Shown here: in pieces, positions 7,655 through 15,726 of the stretch
Position numbering within the stretch: the first letter of the stretch is position 1
Layout: the number at the start of each line of letters is the position of its first letter
Assembly: GCF_010915725.1 (NCBI RefSeq)
Contig: NZ_JAAIJR010000043.1
Location: 1 to 42,283 of the forward strand
Source of the DNA: Thiorhodococcus mannitoliphagus
GTDB lineage: Bacteria; Pseudomonadota; Gammaproteobacteria; Chromatiales; Chromatiaceae
Reading direction: 5' to 3'
Length of the DNA stretch: 42,283 nucleotides
The notes under the pieces: generated by a model
What the model was told of the DNA's origin: nothing
The model's database searches: none
Seen by the model: only the letters and a program-made list of their open reading frames with translations
Translations under genes and position numbers: made by a program

Positions 7655-7762
7655 AGACTCGAGCCCCTTGGCATGCTTGTTCTTCGATGAAACAAGACAA
7701 AAACATGATGAAACAGCGATCCGCGCGAGTCCGACAACTGCCCACTGCCCACCGACCACTCC

Positions 7763-8995
7763 TCACGGACAGGCATCCAGGTTGTCCCGGAAACCCTCCA
7801 CCAGGCGCTCGGCCTTGTTACGCAGATAAGCGAGATCGCGCGAGATGTTGGTCAGGTCCGATTCTAGGTTGCGGGCGCGATCGGTCTCCTGGACCAGCCG
7901 CTGGATGATGATGGGCCGGGCTTCCGCGTTGAGCGAGGATTCGAGCCCCTTGATCATGAGTCCGGCGCAGATGTTGAGCTGAGTGGACTCGTCCTTCCAA
8001 GCGGCGACCGGCAGTTGCTCCAGCCGCTCGATCTCGCGGCGGTTGTCGTCGTTGAAGGAGGCCGGGCAGCCGCGCTCGGATGCGATCAGATCATTGCGCA
8101 ATCGGGTCAAGCGCTTGTTGCTCGCGTCGACCTGCGTGAGGATCTTGACGTAGCTCTCACCGAGCGCGTGGTAGCGCTCGAACACCTGCTCATCCGTCCA
8201 GGCACAGGTCGGCTCCTGATACACCATGGGTAGCTGCCGCATGAGGGTCGTGGACTTGCTCCAGAGTGCCGCCGGGTCTTGCAGCAGCGACGGCTGAAAG
8301 TACCAGAGGCCCGCGATGCCAGCCGCCAGCACCAGGACCAAGGTCGCGAGGATCTTGAAAAGGCGACCGCCGGAGCGGGGTCTGGGGATGTCTGAGGATG
8401 GCGGCTGTGGTGTCGGATCCGGCGCGGCGTCGCGGCTGGGCGCTGGGCTCGGTGGCGGTATGACGTCCGGCGCTGGTGCTCGCAACGCGGCAGCGATGTC
8501 GGCAACGCCGAAATGCTCGGCCAGCGACGACAGTCCGCCGAGAAACCCCTGGCCAACGGCGCGAAACTTCCAGGCATCGCGATGGCGGTAGACTTCGGCG
8601 AAGATGAGCGCCTGCTCATCGGCCCCGGTCGGCTCGAAGCCGACCTCGACTCCCGTGCCCGCGCTTGCGGTGATGGCGGCCCCCTGCAGCTCGCGGAACG
8701 CGCCAGCTGTTAGGGCTGCGGCGAAGACGCAGCGTTGGATTTGGGGCGGGATCAGGTCGAGCTGCAGGATGAAGCCGCAGTGGCCAGGGGCGGAGGCGGC
8801 CATGCGAACGGCACCATCCGGGGTTTGACGCCGACCATGGAAGATGAAGCAAGCGTCGCTCGGGACGCGGCCATCCTCCGCGACCGCGAAGTGGACCGCA
8901 TTGAGTGCGCCCTGCGCCGCATTCCAGCGGAGATCCACGTGCAGGATTCCGGAGGTCGCCAGCGGTGCGTTCGCGCCCTTCGGCAGCATCTTCAT
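7763..8995 (-). CDS. TerD domain fused to a transmembrane segment and periplasmic helical domain
   Basis: This 410-residue protein has three parts. Residues about 10-170 form a TerD-like domain: the DGRVPSDACFIF, IPPQIQR, IFAEVYRH and WKFRAVGQGF segments match TerD. A Pro/Ser-rich linker follows (about 175-205). Then comes one span (about 212-232, ILATLVLVLAAGIAGLWYF), and last a ~175-residue helical domain with four Cys that should lie in the periplasm. The acidic Ca2+-binding strings of true TerD (DLDAS and [13 protein letters not shown]) are missing, replaced by non-acidic residues, so this TerD copy probably binds a partner rather than calcium. It is the first gene of the envelope cassette, and a GGAG site precedes ATG 8995. 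I infer that it links cytoplasmic Ter proteins to the periplasm. Confidence 0.85.
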   Translation of the reverse strand: MKMLPKGANAPLATSGILHVDLRWNAAQGALNAVHFAVAEDGRVPSDACFIFHGRRQTPDGAVRMAASAPGHCGFILQLDLIPPQIQRCVFAAALTAGAFRELQGAAITASAGTGVEVGFEPTGADEQALIFAEVYRHRDAWKFRAVGQGFLGGLSSLAEHFGVADIAAALRAPAPDVIPPPSPAPSRDAAPDPTPQPPSSDIPRPRSGGRLFKILATLVLVLAAGIAGLWYFQPSLLQDPAALWSKSTTLMRQLPMVYQEPTCAWTDEQVFERYHALGESYVKILTQVDASNKRLTRLRNDLIASERGCPASFNDDNRREIERLEQLPVAAWKDESTQLNICAGLMIKGLESSLNAEARPIIIQRLVQETDRARNLESDLTNISRDLAYLRNKAERLVEGFRDNLDACP

Positions 8996-9211
8996 GTCCG
9001 CGACTCCGACGGCAGAGGTCCATGGGGAGCCTGGCCGATTCGGCCAGCGCTTGCGCGCAAGACGTTAGCCCATGGCGCTGGTCGGCGCAACCGACGCCCC
9101 GGATTCGGAAAAGGCCGATAGGGCGCGGGTCATCGGAACTGAGACCCGGCGCACAAGGCGCGCGGTCGATCACGACGCAGCAGGCGCGCCTTCAGCTCAG
9201 GCGTCTTCGGC

Positions 9212-10081
9212 TCAGGATTCGATTGCGCTTCGTTCGATGATGTTGCGCGCCCAGGAGCTGTGCGTGGCGACCTCGCACATGGAGCCGTTGAGCCTGAAGA
9301 CGGCTTGGTCCTCGCTGAGGATGCGCTGCGCCGTTTCGACTTCAACCTCGGAGATCTCTAGGCCGGACTCGATGATGGCGAGCTGGTCGGGGTGGATGGC
9401 GGTCTTGCCGCAGAGGCCGTGGGCGACGTCTTCGCTGAGTTCTTCGCGCAGGATCTCGGGGCAGTCGATGTGCTCGAAGACGGGGGCGGTGAGTTGGAAT
9501 CCGAAGGGCTTGAAGACGGTCACCAGGTTGGCGATGGTGTGGCCGAGCGGGGTGCGGTAGACGGTGCGGTCGCGCGGGCGGCGGATGCCGAGGAGCGCGA
9601 GCAGGTCATTGCCGCCGATGCGCAGGGCGAGGATGCGCTCCCGGTGGTTGCTTTCCAGCAGGTAGTCGCGCAGGGCGATCATGCGGGCGGGCTCGAAGAC
9701 GTCGCGCGTTTCGAGCGTCGGCATGCAGTGAAACTGCGTATCCCTGAGTGGTTCCAGGTAGGCGTCGGCGTTGTTGATGTCGAGCTTCGGCAGGACGAAG
9801 CCGTCGAGCTTCTCGACCCCAGGGAGGGCGGTGAGCCAGCCGAGGATCTCGGGGTTGCGCACGCGCACGAAGCGCAGGGTCGTCGAGGTCGCGCTCATCT
9901 GCCGCAGGCAGGCGCGCAGGTTGTCGAGCCCGGCGCCGAGCGCCTTGGCGGCGACGGCGTCTTCGGTGCAGAAGATAACGGAGCGCAGCTCGGGCCATTT
10001 GATGCCGTTGGCGATGGGCAGCACGTCCTTGTGGGTCACGGGGACGTACAGGGATGCGCCGAGTCGGTAGGCGTTAAGCAT
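9212..10081 (-). CDS. citrate-lyase-beta-like C-C bond lyase of the Ter module
   Basis: The 289-residue product resembles the HpcH/HpaI aldolase/citrate-lyase-beta TIM barrel in the divergent form found in Ter gene clusters. Recognisable stretches are RSVIFCTEDAVA (strand 1), LRFVRVRNPE, DGFVLPKLD, CMPTLETRDVFEP (with a metal-ligand type Glu), LALRIGGNDLL and GLCGKTAIHPDQL, the last typical of the family. It should cleave or form a C-C bond on an acyl or sugar-like substrate; the substrate is unknown. Its ATG overlaps the end of the PRTase gene upstream by eight bases, so the two are coupled. A 216-base gap with nothing obvious separates it from the TerD-fusion gene. Confidence 0.8.
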   Translation of the reverse strand: MLNAYRLGASLYVPVTHKDVLPIANGIKWPELRSVIFCTEDAVAAKALGAGLDNLRACLRQMSATSTTLRFVRVRNPEILGWLTALPGVEKLDGFVLPKLDINNADAYLEPLRDTQFHCMPTLETRDVFEPARMIALRDYLLESNHRERILALRIGGNDLLALLGIRRPRDRTVYRTPLGHTIANLVTVFKPFGFQLTAPVFEHIDCPEILREELSEDVAHGLCGKTAIHPDQLAIIESGLEISEVEVETAQRILSEDQAVFRLNGSMCEVATHSSWARNIIERSAIES

Positions 10082-11195
10082 CGGGTAACCCCCTGATGAG
10101 CGAGATGGCCTGGTAAGGCAGGGTCGGATCGACCTCGCACCTTACGGACTTCTCTTGGGCGAGTTGGCGGAGGTGGGCGACCTCCGGGAGGTGCGGGTCC
10201 CGGATCAGCAGCAGCTCGGGCACGCGCCGCAGCAGCACCCGGGTGGCCTCGCCGATGCCCGGCTTGATGAGGTTCACGTCGCTGATGCCGAAGCGGTCTT
10301 TGATGGCGGCGATGAGATTGGTCGAGCGTGCGTGCGCCTGGCTCGGGTCGACCGGCACGGCGCTGGGCCGGTAGCCGGCCTGGATGCGCGCCCGAGCGTC
10401 GTCGAGCAGGGTGTCGACGAACCAGGTCGAGAGGTCCTTGGCGGCGAATTCCTCGTAGAGCACGCAGCCGTGGAAGTCGTCGGGGCCGATCTGCTCGTTG
10501 AGCACCGAGCGGCTGATGAGTCCGGACATGGTGGCGTTGAGAATGCTCGAGGGGATGAGATAGTCCTCGTCACTGGGCGCGATGCCGACGCCGGCGAGGT
10601 CCGCCAAGGTGAAGAGGCTCGCGTCCAGACGGACGCCGTGATGCTGCTCGAAGTCGGCGACCGCCGCGCTCAGCTCGCGGGCGATGACGCCCTTGCCGGT
10701 CCAGCCGTCGACGAAGAGGAGCCCCGCTGGATCTCTGCCCGCCTCGTCGAGGATGAAGCGGATGGCGTTCTGGTCGATGCCGCGATCGCGAATGATGGAA
10801 ATCGAATAGTGTTGTGTCTCGCGCTCGAAGCACTCGACCAGGATGTGCTTGAGCATGACGCCGATCGGCGTGCCCGCGCGGGCGAGCGACACCAGGGTGA
10901 TCTCGTCGGGCCGACGTGCGGTGATGATGGCCGCGAGATCCAGCAAACCCTCCGCCATGCGGGTGCGGCTCATGGCGAAGGCGTGGTGGAAGACCTCCAT
11001 GTACTTGGGGGAGGGGAGGGACTCGCGGCTCAGCATCTCGCTGTAGTGGCGCCGGCCGCTCTGGATGAGCCGCTCCTTTTCGGCGACGCCGGTTGGCTGG
11101 ACCTTGATCGGCTTGAGCAGGAAGCGCACGTCCTTGGGGCGATAGCTGCCGCAAAAGTGAGGTTTATCCGCGGTCGATCGGCATGGCTTGGACAT
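10074..11195 (-). CDS. phosphoribosyltransferase-fold/StiP-type protein with C-terminal PELOTA domain
   Basis: The 373-residue product has a PRTase-type core with the PRPP-loop-like string LLFVDGWTGKGVI near residue 180, plus conserved ITLVSLARAGTPIGVML. A C-terminal PELOTA-like RNA-binding module follows (residues about 325-370, PELLLIRDPHLPEVAHL). This architecture is known from Ter operons (also labelled StiP in databases) and is proposed to act in making a nucleoside-like compound. I chose ATG 11195 over 11213 because GGAGGAG, inside the longer reading, is an ideal Shine-Dalgarno site for the second ATG. It is coupled by overlap to the lyase gene downstream. Confidence 0.82.
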   Translation of the reverse strand: MSKPCRSTADKPHFCGSYRPKDVRFLLKPIKVQPTGVAEKERLIQSGRRHYSEMLSRESLPSPKYMEVFHHAFAMSRTRMAEGLLDLAAIITARRPDEITLVSLARAGTPIGVMLKHILVECFERETQHYSISIIRDRGIDQNAIRFILDEAGRDPAGLLFVDGWTGKGVIARELSAAVADFEQHHGVRLDASLFTLADLAGVGIAPSDEDYLIPSSILNATMSGLISRSVLNEQIGPDDFHGCVLYEEFAAKDLSTWFVDTLLDDARARIQAGYRPSAVPVDPSQAHARSTNLIAAIKDRFGISDVNLIKPGIGEATRVLLRRVPELLLIRDPHLPEVAHLRQLAQEKSVRCEVDPTLPYQAISLIRGLPDA

Positions 11196-11470
11196 CAGGC
11201 CGGGCTCCTCCATGTCTTCAGTATTCTGCCTCTTCGGGCTTTTCGTGCCTGCTCAGGGTTTCTTGCGGCGAACAGTGTTGCGTCTGGTTGCCTTCTGTAG
11301 TGGACAAGCACAACGCTGTCCACCAACGCCGGAGCGGGATGCGGTGGATTTCGCTCGCGCTCGTCCACCCTACCGCTGCTGAGCTGCGGGTGGGAGCGGC
11401 GCCCTCGCCGCGCCCGATGTCACGGGTGCCGGGGCAGGTCGCGCCGGGGCGGCGCTCCTACTGGGTTGCA
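11196..11470. repeat. intergenic cluster of three inverted repeats
   Basis: Three palindromes fill this gap between the HAD and PRTase genes: GTGGACAAGCACAACGCTGTCCAC (11299-11324), GGTGGATTTCGCTCGCGCTCGTCCACC (11343-11370), and a full copy of the GGGAGCGGCGCC repeat (11391-11460). On the minus-strand transcript they lie directly after the HAD stop, so they could end or stabilise the upstream message. A promoter for the PRTase-lyase pair may lie between 11196 and 11298, but no clear -10/-35 is seen. Confidence 0.6.
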
Positions 11471-12229
11471 TCAGAGCAGGGGCTTGCCGAGGGTTTCGCT
11501 GAACAACTGGGAGTCCCTTGGGGTCAGGGCATAGTCGCACTCGGCCATGAAGGCCCCGTCGATCAGGCTGTCTCCGATGCCGAACGTCATGAGTTCTCCC
11601 CATTCCTGGCGCAGCCGCTCGCTCAGGTAGCGCACTGCGTGCTCCTTGCCCAGGGCGCGCGGTATCACCGCCAGGTTGTTGCCGTTGCGGTGGAGCCGAA
11701 GGCGGTCGCGGCGTGCTTCCGTCAAGGGCTGGAGCAGTTCGTGCTGCAGGTAGTCCAGGTCCGCCTCCTTGCCGTCCTTGTACTTCGCGACCAGGTAGAA
11801 GGGCAGATCGAAGTCCCCTACGATACGCACGCGGACCGCCAGGGCGTCGCGTTCGATCATGTCCTCGGCGGCACCCAGTAGAAGACCCAGCTCGACGATG
11901 GCGCCCTCTGAGACCTTGCGCATGCGTTTCAGCCAGGGCGCGTCCGGCAAGCCCTCCGGCGTCAGGATGATCCCGCCGTAGGCGATGATGCTCCAGCTCC
12001 GGAAGGGCAGATCCACCCGGCGCAGGGCGTCGAGGTCCCGCGCCGTGGTGGGGATCAGGGTCGCGTTGTCCTCCAGAAGCCGCCACAAGGCCTGCTGCTT
12101 CGCCGTCATGAAGGAATGCGAGGTGCCGTCGCGCAGATAGGCGACGGGCTGCAGTCCATCCGTGCTCGGGCACTTGCGGCGGCTCTGAAAGAGGGTGTCG
12201 TCCAGATCCAGGAAGACCAGCTTGCGCAC
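11471..12229 (-). CDS. HAD-superfamily phosphatase of the Ter module
   Basis: The 252-residue product begins with the HAD motif I, FLDLDDTLF (nucleophile and acid/base Asp). It carries a middle cap region with the two-strand string SIIAYGGIILTPEGL, and motif IV near the end, FGIGDSLIDGAFM, for Mg2+ binding. The layout is that of Cof/sucrose-phosphatase-like HAD enzymes, which remove phosphate from sugars or nucleotides. It starts with GTG two bases after the terB stop (TAAGCGTG), so it is coupled to terB. In Ter clusters such phosphatases are thought to finish a phosphorylated metabolite made by the PRTases and lyase. Confidence 0.82.
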   Translation of the reverse strand: MRKLVFLDLDDTLFQSRRKCPSTDGLQPVAYLRDGTSHSFMTAKQQALWRLLEDNATLIPTTARDLDALRRVDLPFRSWSIIAYGGIILTPEGLPDAPWLKRMRKVSEGAIVELGLLLGAAEDMIERDALAVRVRIVGDFDLPFYLVAKYKDGKEADLDYLQHELLQPLTEARRDRLRLHRNGNNLAVIPRALGKEHAVRYLSERLRQEWGELMTFGIGDSLIDGAFMAECDYALTPRDSQLFSETLGKPLL

Positions 12230-12231
12230 GC

Positions 12232-12687
12232 TTAGCCGAGTTCGAAGTCCGCCGGGCTGAGGCCAAGCTCCATGGCGATCTTGCGCGCGACCCGCTTCTC
12301 GTCGTCGTCGAAGTTGCCGTCCGCGCCGGCGATGGCGATGGTCAGGCGCATGATGAGACGCGCTGCCGCATCATTGCTCTTCATCTTGCGGATGGCGTCG
12401 TAGGCCTTGGCCTCGCCCAGGTCCTTGTCGAACTCGATCTGGGTCATGGCGTTCTGAAAGGACTCGATCAGCTCTTTGCTGGAGAAGACCGAGAGCGCCT
12501 CGTAGTTCTCGATGAAGCGCATCATCTTCTGCTTCTCTTCCGAGGAGACGTTGCCGTCGGCCATGGAGATGAGCACGGAGCCGCTGATGGCGGCGTTGAG
12601 GAAGTCCTTGTTCTTGAACTTCATGGCCTCGTTCTTGAGGTCGGCGGCCTTTTCTTTCAGGTTGTTCAGGAAGTTTTGGAAGCTCAT
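12232..12687 (-). CDS. terB: TerB tellurite-resistance/stress protein
   Basis: The 151-residue product matches TerB. It has an N-terminal amphipathic helix (FQNFLNNLKEKAADL), then a seven-helix bundle with the two acidic loops typical of the fold, MADGNVSSEEKQKM and GADGNFDDDEKRVA, which are likely metal sites. TerB is a soluble or membrane-associated hub that, in studied bacteria, binds TerC and TerD-type proteins at the inner membrane. The gene lies 66 bases after terA and is followed directly by the HAD gene. Confidence 0.93.
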   Translation of the reverse strand: MSFQNFLNNLKEKAADLKNEAMKFKNKDFLNAAISGSVLISMADGNVSSEEKQKMMRFIENYEALSVFSSKELIESFQNAMTQIEFDKDLGEAKAYDAIRKMKSNDAAARLIMRLTIAIAGADGNFDDDEKRVARKIAMELGLSPADFELG

Positions 12688-12753
12688 GGTATTGATCTCT
12701 GCGTTTTCAGTGATGATGGAATTCGGGTGCCGGGGACGACGGCGAGGCTCCGC

Positions 12754-13944
12754 CTATTTGCTGCCGCGCACCCATTGCAGCCCCCAGTGATAGGCCTTGT
12801 CGACATCTGGGTGGGCGCGATAGTAATCAACGAGCTTGGTGACGCGCACGGCGCCGCCGTCATTCTCCAGCAGGGCGATGGCGCACATAGGGTGGCGGTT
12901 GTCCCCTGAGTCCAGGCGGACCTCGATCTCGGGCTGGCCGGGCATCTTGAGCGAGATGACAGCGTTGGTCTCGGCCCAGTTGGGCGTGCCTTCGTAGATG
13001 AAGGCGAAGACCAGCACGCGCCGGATCTCGTCCCAGTGTTTGCCATTGATGCGGAGGTTCTCGCCCTCGGTCCGAGTGCCGGTGCGGTCGTCCGCGTCCA
13101 GCATGATGTAGGGCGGCCCCCAGAAGTTGCCGAAGCTATTGCCGAGGGCCTGGACCACGCTCTTGGTGCCGTCCTTCAGCTCGAAGAGACAGCCGACGTC
13201 CAGATCGATACCGCCGGACCGCGTTCCGCCGAAGAATCCCCGCTTGACCGGGGCTGCGCGCATGTCCCAGTTGAGATTGATGAGGATCTCGCCGTGGTCC
13301 TGGTTGCCCTGCTTTTTCAGGGAAACCGTGTTGCCCTTCTTCTCCAGGGTGATCTTGCTGAGATTCACCGGTGGTGCCTGCGGCTTGGGCGGCTCTGGTG
13401 CGGACGGCGCTGGCGTGGGCTCGGCGACGGTGCCGCCGAAGTGCTTGACCAGGGCGTCCAGTCCGCCGTTGAAGCCCTGTCCGAGGGCACAGGTCCGCCA
13501 GATGCCATCCTTGCGGTAGATCTCCAGCAGCATGAGCGCGCGCTCGCTCGCGAAGTCCGCGCCGGTGAAGGCGAAGCGCCCGACCTCGCCGCCTGGTCCC
13601 AGGAAGCGGACGTGCCCACGCTGGATCTGCGACATGGTGCCCGCGTTCTCTAGGGCGGCCGTTACGGTCAAGCGTTCGATGGTGGCTGGCAGCTTGCTGA
13701 GGTCGATCGCAAAGCCCGCCGTATCGCCCGGGGGCGTCTCCAGCCGGACGCCGCCACAGGGGGTGGTCGGCTGGTTGAAGAAGGTCATGTAGCGCTCGTC
13801 CGCGAGCTTGCCCTGGGCGTCCAGACCGAAGCAGGCGAAGTCGATCACCAGGCCCGGAGCCTCGGCCGTCACGCCCAGGGTGAACTGCTGGCCGCCGGGT
13901 ACCAGGTCAGCGATCTTGGCGCGCTGTCCGCGCGTGAGGTCCAT
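12754..13944 (-). CDS. terA: TerA-like double TerD-domain protein
   Basis: The 396-residue product holds two TerD-fold domains. The first is degenerate (residues about 1-170, ending WRTCALGQGFNGGLDALVKHFGG). A Pro-rich linker (about 172-192) is followed by a TerA-type second domain that starts KITLEKKGNTVSLKK and includes GGIDLDVGCLFE, in the position of the DLDAS calcium loop, and WAETNAVISLK. This order is the usual TerA layout. It begins seven bases after the stop of the terD-like gene upstream and is therefore co-translated. It probably takes part in the same Ca2+-dependent TerD assembly. Confidence 0.88.
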   Translation of the reverse strand: MDLTRGQRAKIADLVPGGQQFTLGVTAEAPGLVIDFACFGLDAQGKLADERYMTFFNQPTTPCGGVRLETPPGDTAGFAIDLSKLPATIERLTVTAALENAGTMSQIQRGHVRFLGPGGEVGRFAFTGADFASERALMLLEIYRKDGIWRTCALGQGFNGGLDALVKHFGGTVAEPTPAPSAPEPPKPQAPPVNLSKITLEKKGNTVSLKKQGNQDHGEILINLNWDMRAAPVKRGFFGGTRSGGIDLDVGCLFELKDGTKSVVQALGNSFGNFWGPPYIMLDADDRTGTRTEGENLRINGKHWDEIRRVLVFAFIYEGTPNWAETNAVISLKMPGQPEIEVRLDSGDNRHPMCAIALLENDGGAVRVTKLVDYYRAHPDVDKAYHWGLQWVRGSK

Positions 13945-13950
13945 GGCGGC

Positions 13951-14529
13951 TCAGCCGACGTTGACGCCGTGCTGCAGCGCCAGTGCCCGCAGGCCGCCCG
14001 CGTAGCCCTGGCCGACGGCCTTGAACTTCCAGTCGCCGCTGTGGCGGTAGATCTCGCCGAAGATCATAGCGGTCTCGGTCGAGTAGTCCTCCGAGAGATC
14101 GAAGCGGACCACTTCCTGGTCGTTGTCGCGGTTGACGATGCGGACGAAGGCGTTGCTGACCTGGCCGAAGCTCTGCTTGCGGGCCTCGGCGTCATGGATG
14201 GTCACCACGATCACCAGGCGTTGGATCTCCGGCGGTACCTTGGAGAGGGTAACCTTGATCGACTCGTCATCACCCTCGCCCTCGCCGGTGAGGTTGTCGC
14301 CGGTGTGCTCGACCGAGCCGTCCGGCGAGGTCTTCTGGTTGTAGAAGATGAAATAGGTATCGCCCGGGACCTTGCCGTCTTCCTTCACCATGAAGAGACT
14401 GGCGTCGAGGTCGAAGTCCTGACCGTCGGTCGCGCGCGCGTCCCAGCCCAGGCCCACGAGGACGTTCTCGAGGTTGGGTGCTTCCTTGCTCAGATTGACG
14501 TTGCCGCCTTTACCTAGGTTGATGGCCAT
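13951..14529 (-). CDS. terE: TerD/TerE-type calcium-binding stress protein
   Basis: The 192-residue product is a full-length TerD domain. It shows LVGLGWDAR, the calcium loops DFDLDASLF and [34 protein letters not shown], and [14 protein letters not shown]. It is closely similar to 18159-18737, so one is TerD and the other TerE by convention; which is which cannot be settled by eye. It has a strong GGAGGAG site before ATG 14529, the best in the cluster, consistent with high expression. It sits 12 bases after the TRSP-PRTase gene and 7 bases before terA. Confidence 0.92.
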   Translation of the reverse strand: MAINLGKGGNVNLSKEAPNLENVLVGLGWDARATDGQDFDLDASLFMVKEDGKVPGDTYFIFYNQKTSPDGSVEHTGDNLTGEGEGDDESIKVTLSKVPPEIQRLVIVVTIHDAEARKQSFGQVSNAFVRIVNRDNDQEVVRFDLSEDYSTETAMIFGEIYRHSGDWKFKAVGQGYAGGLRALALQHGVNVG

Positions 14530-14541
14530 TGGCTCCTCCGT

Positions 14542-15726
14542 TCAGTGTGCTTGAGGTTGAAGTGGCTGTTGTCGCTGCACGTCCGGCAGCGCCGCGTATC
14601 TGTAGGTTCGACAGTTCGGGCCGAGACTTTGCACCAGCTCGTGCATGGCGTCGACCGGAGTTTCATGACAGACGATGATCCGGTCCAGCTCGGCGGGGTC
14701 GACGTTGTAAAGATAGTTCGGAATGCCCTCGCCGTAATTGTCTCCAAAGATGAGTCGGCGTCCAACATCCGCGCCCACCAGGATGGGGGAGCGTGTGGTC
14801 GATTGGACGACGACGTCGAGCCCACGCGTCTCCAGCGCCAGTCCGACGCGAAAGGCGATGTGCATGAACTCACCGGTTCCGAGCACCAGTACCCGAGCGC
14901 CGGGCGGCAAGCCCGCGGCGAGCCGGTCGACATCCGCGGCCGGTATCGGCGTATGCCGGCTGATCCCGAAGCGCCCGAGGTCATCGGCGATCTGACCGGG
15001 GTGGCGTGCGTTGTCGCCGACCGCGCTGGGCGCCGCTTCGGCGTCCGGCCAGTCGCCGGTCTCGAAGGCGAAGTCGGCATGGAGTGCCGCCACGCAGCGC
15101 ACCGGCAGTCCCAGTTGGTCCGAGAAACGCTGAGCGCTGCTCGCGCCGCTGAAGTTGGTGATGGCGACGAAGTGCAGGCGTTCCAGCTGCGGGTGTCCGG
15201 CGCGGTAGGCCGCGACCAGGTTGCAGAGGGTCGATCCCGTGCTGATCTCGTCGTCGATGACGACCAGTTCGCGCGCGTTGCGGAACAGCGCCTGGTGTGC
15301 GGGCCGGATCGGCTCATAGAGGTACTGATCCGGGGCGTGGCAGTGTGCCTCCTCGAACGCGAGGTAGGGGCGTCCCGCGACCCGATAGCGGGTCGAGTGC
15401 AGAAAGAGCGCCTCGGCTCCGGGGTGCCGATCGAGCGCCGCCTCGAAGACGCCTTGCCCCAGGCCCGTGGCCGTCTCCGCCATGGCGATGAAGGCCCAGG
15501 GCCCTGGGCCGAGGTCCAACTGGGCCGCGAGATGCTCATGCACCCGGCGCATCAGTGAGGGGCGCGCCGGCCAATGCTTGCCGAGCACCTTGCTCAGGAA
15601 GAGGAAGCCGCGCTTGCGATTGTTACGGGCCGCGAAGCCGCACAGCGTCTCCAGCGGAAAGGCCGCCTCGCGCACCTGGACCGACAGCCTGCCCGTGACG
15701 AGATCGATATGGGCGCGCTTGCTCAC
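14542..15726 (-). CDS. phosphoribosyltransferase with C-terminal TRSP domain
   Basis: The 394-residue product has an orotate-PRTase-like domain with a classic PRPP loop, ELVVIDDEISTGSTL, near residue 175. It has a C-terminal domain with the signature TTRSPILVG (residues about 315-325) that names the TRSP family. This pair of domains is characteristic of Ter-linked biosynthetic clusters. It starts with GTG (GTGAGC) overlapping the stop of the ATP-grasp gene by four bases, with GAGGA just upstream. With the PELOTA-type PRTase at 10074 the window holds both known Ter PRTase types. Confidence 0.85.
   Translation of the reverse strand: MSKRAHIDLVTGRLSVQVREAAFPLETLCGFAARNNRKRGFLFLSKVLGKHWPARPSLMRRVHEHLAAQLDLGPGPWAFIAMAETATGLGQGVFEAALDRHPGAEALFLHSTRYRVAGRPYLAFEEAHCHAPDQYLYEPIRPAHQALFRNARELVVIDDEISTGSTLCNLVAAYRAGHPQLERLHFVAITNFSGASSAQRFSDQLGLPVRCVAALHADFAFETGDWPDAEAAPSAVGDNARHPGQIADDLGRFGISRHTPIPAADVDRLAAGLPPGARVLVLGTGEFMHIAFRVGLALETRGLDVVVQSTTRSPILVGADVGRRLIFGDNYGEGIPNYLYNVDPAELDRIIVCHETPVDAMHELVQSLGPNCRTYRYAALPDVQRQQPLQPQAH

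Noticed and set aside
2353-8995. Zorya-type phage-defence system
   Set aside because: ExbB/ExbD-like channel genes are present, but there is no ZorB-type OmpA domain, no ZorC and no ZorD helicase, so the cassette does not match Zorya.
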